DNA from: an uncultured bacterium | Lineage (GTDB): Bacteria; Verrucomicrobiota; Kiritimatiellia; RFP12; CAIWXQ01 | Reading direction: 5' to 3' | Length of the DNA stretch: 32,893 bases | Assembly (NCBI GenBank): GCA_903861045.1 | Contig: CAIOST010000230.1 | Span: 1 to 32,893 of the forward strand | Shown: piece after piece, positions 9,076 to 15,700 of the stretch | How positions within the stretch are numbered: position 1 is the first letter of the stretch | Layout: every line of letters begins with the position of its first letter | Notes under the pieces: model-generated | What the model saw: the letters and a program-made list of their open reading frames with translations, nothing else | Database searches by the model: none | What the model was told of the DNA's origin: nothing | Position numbers and translations under genes: made by a program

Positions 9076-9100
9076 GGTGTTAGGTGCTAGGTGGTAGGTG
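9076..9100 (+). repeat. TAGGTGG-type short tandem repeat
   Basis: Variants of the heptamer TAGGTGC/TAGGTGG run in tandem here. The same word recurs at about 9550-9562, 9612-9640, 19602-19626 and 19684-19704, always in gaps and always near the other dispersed repeats. It does not code for anything. It looks like one member of a genome-wide non-coding repeat family. Confidence 0.6.
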
Positions 9101-9136
9101 CGAGGGTCGCGAAGGATCGCGAAGGGAAGCGCCGCC

Positions 9137-9168
9137 AGTCCGGTAGGGCGGGGCCGCCGGACCCGCCG
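9137..9168. repeat. Dispersed GC-rich palindromic repeat (GGGCCGCCGGACCCGCC core)
   Basis: The unit AGTCCGGTAG plus a GGGGCCGCCGGACCCGCCG core recurs at 19760-19792 almost unchanged, and the core alone recurs at 9474-9499. It can fold on itself through GGGTCC/GGACCC-type pairings. It resembles REP-like elements of PVC genomes. The surrounding 9101-9320 contains no gene I can support. Confidence 0.6.
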
Positions 9169-9322
9169 TAACCGCCGGCAGGTGATGGGAAGGCGCTTTG
9201 CCGCATGCCCGATGAGCGAACCCACGATCTGGACCACGATGGCTACCGACAACGATCGTGACACGATTGCGACGAGGATGGCGCCGCAAGCGGGGCCGCT
9301 TTTTCAGTCGACTCCACCTGCT

Positions 9323-9422
9323 GCTAAAGCGGCGTCGCGCGGGATACCGCTTGCCGCCGCACTCCACACCGTCGCGACACGTCTGGAGTGCGGTGACAAC
9401 CGCAGGGCGGCACCGCTTTCAA
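9323..9422. repeat. Large imperfect inverted repeat (two ~40-bp arms)
   Basis: The left arm at 9323-9366 is the approximate reverse complement of the right arm at 9384-9422. Reading outward from the centre, both arms contain TGGAGTGCGG, a CAA-centred middle and a CACCGCTTT or CGCCGCTTT end. The 17-bp spacer is 9367-9383. The minus-strand reading of the left arm gives the peptide MECGGKR, which I associate with spurious ORFs produced by a dispersed repeat in Verrucomicrobia-related genomes. That association is from memory, not a search. Confidence 0.6.
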
Positions 9423-9551
9423 CCGCCATCAGTCCGCGCAAAACGCCGTCGTGCGGGGTTCAGGTGCATGTGAGGTAGCGGGCCGCCGGACCCGCCGCCA
9501 GCAAGTGGATCGCCAATGGAAACGCCGTCAGGCCTGGGCTGGCGAGGGGGT

Positions 9552-9602
9552 AGGTGGTAGGTGACAGCGGAACCGCGAATGCGCGCGAATGCACGCGAAT
9601 GG
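9552..9602 (+). repeat. TAGGTGG and AACCGCGAATG dispersed repeats
   Basis: TAGGTGGTAGGTG is followed by GGAACCGCGAATG and two further CGCGAATG units (9569-9602). The GGAACCGCGAATG unit recurs at 19706-19729 and 19934-19959. These words are not coding and mark the same repeat family on both sides of the giant gene. Confidence 0.6.
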
Positions 9603-9651
9603 AGAGCGAGAAGGTGGCAGGTGTGAGGTGGTAAGTGTTAGGAAAAGGCAG

Positions 9652-9730
9652 GGACTAAGCGTAAAGGACTAAGTTTGTCCTTCGGGCGGTTGCGTTGCTT
9701 GGGCAATACACTTAGTCCTCACTCTTAGTC
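9652..9730. repeat. Inverted array of GGACTAAG words
   Basis: GGACTAAG occurs at 9652-9659 and 9666-9673. Its complement CTTAGTCC occurs at 9711-9718, and CTTAGTC at 9724-9730. Two tandem words on the left therefore face two complementary words on the right, able to form a two-step stem with a 37-bp loop. Confidence 0.6.
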
Positions 9731-9774
9731 GATCAGGCTCCGGCTGGCGCCTCTGGGTTTCGGCGCTTCGGTCA

Positions 9775-9830
9775 TTGAAGTTTTGGATTTGTTTCGAATT
9801 TCGTGCTTCGGTTTTTGAGTTTTCACCACG
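9775..9830 (+). repeat. TTTCG-rich dispersed repeat remnant
   Basis: A tract rich in TTTCG, TTCGG and GAATTTCGTGCTTCGG stands out as AT-richer than its surroundings. Its translation gives FEFRASVFEF, a type of spurious peptide I associate with dispersed repeats in Planctomycetes-related genomes. I see no gene here. Confidence 0.35.
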
Positions 9831-9902
9831 CAGCCCGCGCGCGGCTGCGCCGCGAGGAAACTCTGAGGTAACTTTATCGGCAGATGCATCCCGAAATATT
9901 CC

Positions 9903-9975
9903 TAATCTTAATCTTAATCGTAATCGTAATCTGCTACCGCGGAGAGGATTACGATTAAGATTAAGATTACGATTA
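9903..9975. repeat. Inverted hexamer array (TAATCK)5 / (MGATTA)5
   Basis: The left arm, 9903-9931, is five tandem TAATCT/TAATCG hexamers. After a 15-bp GC-rich spacer (9932-9946) the right arm, 9947-9975, is the reverse complement. The arms differ at 2 of 29 positions, both being T/G choices at the variable sixth base. The element could form a long hairpin or cruciform. No ORF across it is credible, because its translations are pure low-complexity repeats. Confidence 0.8.
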
Positions 9976-10130
9976 TGAAGCAAGCAGTCTCCTGCGAATC
10001 ATAGGAGGGTGCGCCGCATCAAGCGGTGATTGATGAATTAATTCCGGACCGCAGGTGCAAATCGACCATTCTGACGCGGGGGTTCCCAATCTTCCAGCCT
10101 TCCATTCTTCCAACTCTCGCAGTTTGGGGT

Positions 10131-10296
10131 CTCGCACGCTCACCTTTACACGCGCCCCCTTACACGGCACTTACTCGACTCCCTTACACGCTAAAGGTCT
10201 TCCGCGCGAGGGATCGTCAGCCTGGCACCCCCTCGCACGTTCACCCTTACACGCGCCCCCTTACACGGCACGCTTACTCGACTCCCTTACACGCTA
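10131..10296 (+). repeat. Two direct repeats of ~64 bp containing TTACACG words
   Basis: A unit beginning CTCGCACG and ending CCCTTACACGCTA occurs at 10131-10193 and again at 10232-10296, with few differences. A CG insertion in the second copy is the largest. Each copy holds three TTACACG words. A 38-bp stretch separates the copies, so this is a duplication rather than a CRISPR array. Confidence 0.75.
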
Positions 10297-10318
10297 GTCC
10301 CTATGCGAGCAAGCGGGT

Positions 10319-10383
10319 CGTGTAAGTGAACCGTGTAAGTGTGCGCGTGTAAGTGAGGCCGTGTAAGTGAGGCCGTGTAAGTG
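10319..10383 (-). repeat. Inverted CGTGTAAGTG array facing the TTACACG repeats
   Basis: Five CGTGTAAGTG-type words run in tandem here. They are the reverse complement of the TTACACG words in the two direct repeats to the left. The whole of 10131-10383 is thus six forward words followed by five inverted words. The array ends 12 bp before the intI relic's stop codon. Confidence 0.75.
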
Positions 10384-10395
10384 TTTGTGGCCCCC

Positions 10396-10587
10396 TCACC
10401 CGGCCCGCGCCAGCGCATCCAGCGGACTGACGGCGCTACTGGCGAGGCTGCGCATGACGTGCGTGTAGATCAGACGTAAGATCAAGCCGGGCGTGCCATC
10501 AATATCAGCCAAGAGTTTTGCTACCTCACGCTTGCTGAAAACGCTGGGCCAATGCGGCCCGCGCTTGGCACGGATGGAGTTCAGGCT
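10396..10587 (-). pseudogene. Internally deleted integron integrase (intI) relic
   Basis: On the minus strand, an open stretch reads SIRAKRGPHWPSVFSKREVA, then KLLADIDGTPGLILRLIY. This matches the start of the catalytic domain of IntI-type tyrosine recombinases (typically RAKRP..LP.VLS..EV..LL..LDG....I..LLYGTG). It is followed directly by THVM and VSPLDAL, which match the extreme C-terminus of IntI (IYTHVL....GVRSPLDAL). The Y at the join (about 10465-10467) is where the catalytic tyrosine sits. About 140-150 residues between LLYG and MIYTHV are lost, including the catalytic arginines and the HxLRH box, as if by deletion between two short IY-coding words. The ORF continues upstream to 10749, but that part is not recognisable as the N-terminal domain. 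Confidence 0.72.
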
Positions 10588-10850
10588 GATCGTAGCAGGG
10601 CAAATTTTACACATAACACCAAGAATATTTTCGTGACGCGAAGCACCGGTATACCGGTAGATATGCGTCAAACGGAGTAACATTCTTACATCGCAGCACT
10701 CGGCGGCGCAGCGACACATATCTGCACAACCAATGGCAGCGGAAGACATTGCAATTCCCGTTGACCTTGCGCAGCCAACGCACTACGCTACGGTTTACAG
10801 ATGGAAGGCCGCGGCCGCGAGCCAGTGTTCCCGGCAAAACCGTCAGAGGC

Positions 10851-10859
10851 TGATATAAT
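10851..10859 (+). promoter_or_regulatory. Extended -10 promoter for the cassette gene
   Basis: TGATATAAT is a perfect extended -10 element (TG, one base, TATAAT at 10854-10859). No good -35 box is seen 16-18 bp upstream, which extended -10 promoters do not need. Transcription would start near 10866, just inside the proposed cassette, and give a leader of about 56 bases. Confidence 0.55.
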
Positions 10860-10860
10860 A

Positions 10861-10867
10861 GTTCGGC
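10861..10867 (+). other. Putative integron recombination core site (attI/cassette junction)
   Basis: GTTCGGC here is the exact reverse complement of GCCGAAC at the left end of the attC-like element at 12275-12281. Integron cassettes follow this rule: the bases at the start of a cassette are complementary to the inverse core at the left of its own attC. The site departs from the usual GTTRRRY core at one base (C for R), so the call is tentative. Confidence 0.4.
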
Positions 10868-10921
10868 GGCACCGAGCAGGAACGCTGCGGCCGCACAGGC
10901 TCGACGGTGAGTAAAGTTCAA

Positions 10922-12250
10922 ATGAGGCAAGAAATCCAGCGGTCACCCCTTCACGGAACCATCGGATTGGCGATCTATGCCGCTGGCATGGTGATGTTTT
11001 TCGTTTCGGCTTTCCTTGCATGCACATCGGTAGGCCCCGGCCTTGTCGCCGGATTCGTGGCAATCCTTCTTTTTTTCTGCTACCCCTTTCATGCTATGGC
11101 GATCATCGCAACGCTGTCATCGCCTATTGTCCTTCCTTGGATTCGCAAGGGTAAGTTGCGCCGTTTTTGGGCTGCCTTGGCGTTTTGCCTGCCGGCAATA
11201 TGGGTCTTTCCAATCGCAGCGTTATCTGGCGTTCCGCGCGTCGGCATCCATGCGGGCTATTTCATATGGGCGCTTGCTACATCACTGGTTGCACTTAGTT
11301 TGGCGCTGATGACGCACCAGGCAAAACCGCTGGAGACACGCCCAAGAAAAGTCGTCACGTGGGGCCTTGCCGCGATCATTCTCACATGCGCCTTCATCCG
11401 CCCACATTACTTTCTGCCGCGTTTCTGGCAACTGCAATTTGCCGGCGAATTGCCCGCAAATGCATGTTCCAGTGATGCAGTCATCGCGCAGGGTACGTCT
11501 TGGTGGGGCAAGCCACTCGGCCCGGAAAAGTTCTGGAACAATATGACAGTCTGGAATGACGATGTCGCCGAGATGGCCGCTCACCGTCATGGTCGGTGGT
11601 ATCCGCCCATTCCCACGCATCTTACAAACCTGATCACCGGTTTTCCGCTTCGTTCCCGGAACCAAGCAACCATTGTTCCCGACTGGCAAGACTGTATAGG
11701 CGGCCCCGACTCCGGAAGTGGTGGCCCCGTCTATCTTGGTTCAGACGCGGATGGTGCTTATTGGAATTGGTTCTGGCGGACGAAGCCAAAGCCACCACCG
11801 GTTTTGGAGCGCGAACAGGTCGACGTTGCTCTGCGGATCTACAACGGGCGTCAACCGCTCATCTGGCAGGGCAAGGATATGCACGGCAACGCAATGGAGC
11901 GTGAGTGCTCAGAAAGTTGTGCGAAGCAACGTGCCCGGGAGATCGGAGTGCCGCCAGAAGCGCTGACAGAGGAGGCGCTATTCTGGGCGTACGTGATGAG
12001 TAAGCGGAAAGAATATGTCAACGAAGAGGCGACGGCGTGGGGGCAACGACTGCAGCATTTCTTGGCGCGTTTGGCGGTGGATCCGGCACTCATTACCGAT
12101 CCATTGCGGGATGATCAACTCAAAGCGGCAAACGCCTGGAAGATCTGTTATCTCCGCCGTCTTCGGCAAGAGCAATGGGATGATTCCTACATCCGGTCAT
12201 ACGTTCAGGCATGGAATCTTTCTTCGAACGACATTTACGGTGCCGACTAG
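10922..12250 (+). CDS. Unknown multi-pass membrane protein, probable integron cassette gene
   Basis: I do not recognise this 442-residue protein. The first half holds about five hydrophobic segments: IGLAIYAAGMVMFFVSAFLA, LVAGFVAILLFFCYPF, a segment around FWAALAFCLPAIWVFPIAAL, YFIWALATSLVALSLALM and VVTWGLAAIILTCAFI. A soluble C-terminal domain of about 250 residues follows, rich in Trp and charged residues, with FWRTKPKPPP and an AYVMSKRKEYV helix. The ATG at 10922 has GGTGAG ten bases upstream. A GTG at 10907 in the same frame is an alternative. The base composition is visibly less GC-rich than the flanking genes. Its position between an intI relic and an attC-like site suggests acquisition as a cassette. 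Function is unknown. Confidence 0.75.
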   Translation: MRQEIQRSPLHGTIGLAIYAAGMVMFFVSAFLACTSVGPGLVAGFVAILLFFCYPFHAMAIIATLSSPIVLPWIRKGKLRRFWAALAFCLPAIWVFPIAALSGVPRVGIHAGYFIWALATSLVALSLALMTHQAKPLETRPRKVVTWGLAAIILTCAFIRPHYFLPRFWQLQFAGELPANACSSDAVIAQGTSWWGKPLGPEKFWNNMTVWNDDVAEMAAHRHGRWYPPIPTHLTNLITGFPLRSRNQATIVPDWQDCIGGPDSGSGGPVYLGSDADGAYWNWFWRTKPKPPPVLEREQVDVALRIYNGRQPLIWQGKDMHGNAMERECSESCAKQRAREIGVPPEALTEEALFWAYVMSKRKEYVNEEATAWGQRLQHFLARLAVDPALITDPLRDDQLKAANAWKICYLRRLRQEQWDDSYIRSYVQAWNLSSNDIYGAD

Positions 12251-12274
12251 GTTGACTGGGTTGTCATCTGAAAT

Positions 12275-12361
12275 GCCGAACCAACGGCTGCTGCCTCGCC
12301 GTCCGTGGACCAGCAGAAAGTTAATGGACAGTAGCGGCGAGGCAGAGCCGCGACGTCCGGC
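12275..12361 (+). other. attC-like recombination site (cassette end)
   Basis: The element starts with GCCGAAC and ends with GTCCGGC. Inside, GGCTGCTGCCTCGCCG pairs imperfectly with CGGCGAGGCAGAGCC, which includes an uninterrupted 11-bp pairing (CTGCCTCGCCG with CGGCGAGGCAG). Inner GTCC/GGAC pairs and unpaired bulges resemble the folded single-strand attC form. It begins 24 bp after the stop of the membrane-protein gene, as expected of a cassette. The cores deviate from RYYYAAC/GTTRRRY, so it may be degenerate or from a divergent integron class. Confidence 0.5.
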
Positions 12362-12370
12362 GAGACAGTC

Positions 12371-12622
12371 ATGAAACTGGATGACATACAGATAGTTGTG
12401 CCATGCGTGGTTTTCGCACTCTTTGGCCCGTTGCTCCACCGGAGGCAGAGGCGAGTACGGGCATGCGCCGTATTCAAATCGGGATCATGGTCGGTGGTCG
12501 CCGCCTGGGCGTGTGGCCCAGCGAGACCGCCGCCGTGTTCACACCGGCCATGCGACTACCTCGCCGCCGCCCGGTCGCCCGACGGTTGGTTAATGCCGGT
12601 CTTGCTTGCTTTTCCGCTCTAA
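12371..12622 (+). CDS. Doubtful small ORF, possible second cassette remnant
   Basis: An 83-codon frame starts 9 bp after the attC-like site, where a second cassette ORF would be expected. The first 25 residues (MKLDDIQIVVPCVVFALFGP) look like a plausible membrane segment. The remainder is Arg/Pro/Ala-rich and resembles random reading of GC-rich DNA. There is no clear ribosome site. It may be the 5' end of a decayed gene. I would not treat it as functional. Confidence 0.2.
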   Translation: MKLDDIQIVVPCVVFALFGPLLHRRQRRVRACAVFKSGSWSVVAAWACGPARPPPCSHRPCDYLAAARSPDGWLMPVLLAFPL

Positions 12623-12636
12623 ACAGGTGATTCTAC

Positions 12637-12664
12637 CTGACAACAGCTGGCCGTAAGCTATTTT
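12637..12664 (+). promoter_or_regulatory. Putative promoter of the giant secreted-protein gene
   Basis: CTGACA at 12637-12642 and TATTTT at 12659-12664 are spaced by 16 bp. The start point would be near 12671, immediately before a stem-loop and about 60 bases before the ATG. Confidence 0.35.
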
Positions 12665-12673
12665 CCATGCCCG

Positions 12674-12702
12674 CCAGCGGTCCGCTTGGCGCGGGCCGCT
12701 GG
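12674..12702 (+). other. 5'-leader stem-loop
   Basis: CCAGCGGTCC (12674-12683) pairs with GGGCCGCTGG (12693-12702) across a 9-base loop. This gives a 10-bp stem with one G-U pair. If the promoter at 12637-12664 is right, the hairpin sits at the very 5' end of the giant gene's mRNA, where such structures commonly protect transcripts. It is too far from the start codon to hide the ribosome site. Confidence 0.4.
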
Positions 12703-12731
12703 ATGGAGCGAGGCGCACAAGGAGACAACCG

Positions 12732-15700
12732 ATGCAGCAGAAGACGATGCGGTTCTGGTCCCTGATGGTCTGGGTCAGCGTGGCCATGGCGCTGCCGGGA
12801 CTAGCGGAGAATGTGACGATCACGCTGGTGACACCCTCTGCCGGCGGTGCGCCCGTGGCGCTCGAAGAGCGGCAGAATATGTGGAAATCGCCCTTTGGCG
12901 GCTGGTCCATCAAAGTCTGGCCATTTTCCCTGCGCGTGGACCAGAAGGCCCTGATGGAGTACACCACGGCTGAGCAGAAGCTGATGGCTAAGACCATGGA
13001 AGGTGGCGCGCCGGGCGCCAAGATGGATGCCATTGATAGCGCCTTTGCGCTGGATAGTGCTGTGCGGGTGGAGGACGTCATGGGGTTCCGGTCGGATCGT
13101 CGCACGTCGGAGACGCTCAATCTGGCTGAAGGGCGGCACGTGATCCACCCCTTCGGCATGGAATTCACGCTGGCGGCGGATGGCACCCTGGCGACGCGCG
13201 ACCCCCGCCTGCGGATTGACGTCAAGGCCCGTAAGATCGAAGTACTCTGCTATCCAGTGCTGTTCAAGCCGGTCGCCGAAAAGCGCTCGGTGGCCACCGC
13301 GATGGAGCTTACCTATGGTGTGCGGGATCTGCTGAGCGGGCTGGAGACCGTGTTTGACGAGTATGATAAGCAGAACGGGCAGGCGGCAGGGAGCTCTCTG
13401 GCGGCTGGCTTGCGGCGTTTCATGATCTATCTGCCGACTTCGGCGGCGGGTGAGGGCTATACCGCCAACGGCGTGAAGTTTGAGGTAGGCGCCGAGGGGC
13501 GCGTCAAGTTGGCGCCGGGGGCCAAAGCGCGGTGTGACGATGGTCGTGTGGTGCTGCTGGAAACGCCGGCGGCGCCGGCGGTGGCGGCGGCGGCCCGCAG
13601 TCCGCTCGGGGTGAGTTGGTTTGGCGCGGCCGGGGAAGTGCGCGTGTCGTCTGGCGGCGCGGCGGTGACCGTCAATGAAGGGATGCGTGTGATCGGGAGC
13701 AAGGCGCGGTCCGAGGGTGGCACGGCGGAAGTGCGTCTGGCCGGCGCAGCGGCACCGGATATTAGCAGCGGTTCCGTGATGCTGATGGTTTCGCCGGGCA
13801 TGGTTGATGTTCAGGTGGGCTCATTGGGGGCGCGCCTCGTGGCACCCGACGGCCGCTGGCCGCACCGGCACGTGATCTGCGATCTGGCGCGCGGCACCAG
13901 TTGGGCGGTGGAGACGGCGCCGCTGGAGGCTAAGCCGGGCGCGGAGTGGTCGTGTCGCCTCACGTCGGCGGCCGGCAAGGCGGCGATCCCGGCGACGTTG
14001 AAGGTCCAGCTTGAGGGTGTGGCGGGTGGTGTGACGGCCGGGGAGGTTTCGCTGAAGGGTGCCGGGAGTCTGTTCTCGGGCACGCTGCCGTCCAAGCCCG
14101 GCCTCTGGCGCGTGCGGGTGTCGCCCTCGGAGAGCAGTCCGCTGAAGGGGCAGACGCTGGGCTTGGTGCTGATGAGCGACCAGCCGGCGGCAGCGGTCTC
14201 TCTCTTTACGGTCAATAACCGTGCGCTCTTCCGGCGTGGCGATGCGTTTGATCTACTCTGGGTGGTGCGCCGCAGCGCGGGTGCGGCGGCCGCCGCCTGG
14301 CCGGTGCGCCTGCGCGGTATGGGGCTGGATGCGACCGTGGCCCAGCTTGCCGTGCCGGCGGCGGCCGGCCAGACGCCCAACGTGAACGGACGCCTGGTGG
14401 TCGAGACGGCTGCGCTGGCGCCGGGCGAGTATACCGCCACGGTGGAGGCGGAAGGGGTGGCCGGCTATCCGTTCCGTTTCCGCATCTGCCAGCGCGAACG
14501 GTTGAGCGATCTGGATATCTATTCCTTCAATATCCATTTGGATGCGGCTACGCCGTATCCGGGCTCGCCCATCAATGCCTACGTGGGTAACTCGGCGGCC
14601 GGGCCGGGGATGGCGCCGTATCTGGCGGACGGTGACGGGGCGCTGGACGCGGTCTTCGGCGCGTATGTTAATGCGCCGCTCGGGCCGTTGCGCGAGATGT
14701 TCGCGCGCCCTGGGATGGGGGAGCGCTTGGGCATGGCCGCGGCCGTCATGGGGATTCGCAACGCGCCGCTCTGGCCGGAATCGCATGCGGACGAGGCGCG
14801 TAACCCGAAGCACACGCTCCCTGAGAACCTGGCAAATATGCGGCGGCGCATGGCGCTTACGGTGCAGTCGCACGCGGATTTCCCGGGGCTCGATGGTTTC
14901 GATTTCGGCTGGTTGTCCAGCTATGGCGGCTACTGGGAATACACGCCGCGCCTGGACGGTTGGCAGGCGCAGAGTGCGGCGGCGGCCCAAGATTGGGCAT
15001 GGAAAACGGCCCAGGCGGAATGGCCGAAAATTGTGGCAAAATACGCCTCGCTCAAGCCACTGGATCGGCCGCGCCCCAAAAAACTGCATGCGAGCCTGGC
15101 GGATATCCCGGGGCTTACCGAGGACCAAGTGCTATTTGTGGATTCGCAGAATGGTGCTGCGTGTTGGGCGCAGATCCTGCCGCATTCTTTCGAGGAGTGG
15201 TTTGCTGATGCCAACGAGATCCAGCCCGGCTTGACCATGCATGATCACAGCTCGGCCTGCGGCCTCGGTGGCCGGATGGATCAGGCCAACTGGCTGGGAA
15301 AATCCCATCGCAGCTCCGTGGACTTCTCCGAGTACTTCCTCTCCCCCTTTGCCAACTTCCGCGTGCCGGCGATTTTGGCCATGGATAACCAGGGGAAGCA
15401 GAAGGTCGAGATCGCCATCCAGGCGCACCACGGCACGTCATCCGAAATTCTGCCGCTGGTCCTGGGGGCGCTCGGGCGTGGCGTGGATGGGTTTGCCTTT
15501 ACCGGGATCACCGACGAAGACGCGGACGGCGGTGATCTGCTCCCCCGCCTGCTGGAGAAGTTCGGCTCCTGGTTCACGACCCTGGACCCGCTGCCGGATG
15601 TGGCGGTCTACTATGCGCCTTCCTGGTCCCAACGGATCTTTACGGTCCTGCACGACCTGGCGCGCATCCGCCGGCCGGCCATGATGGTCGGCCCGCAGGA

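Noticed and set aside
9669-9983. 104-codon minus-strand ORF across the hexamer repeat
   Set aside because: The translation is NLNLNRN/RLRLRLR low complexity produced by the TAATCK array. It is not a protein.
10131-10383. Possible CRISPR array
   Set aside because: Repeat units are too short and irregular, half are inverted, there are no unique 30-bp-class spacers, and no cas genes are present.
10131-10383. Possible replication origin with iterons
   Set aside because: No dnaA, rep or par gene is present, no DnaA-box cluster is visible, and the word spacing is uneven.
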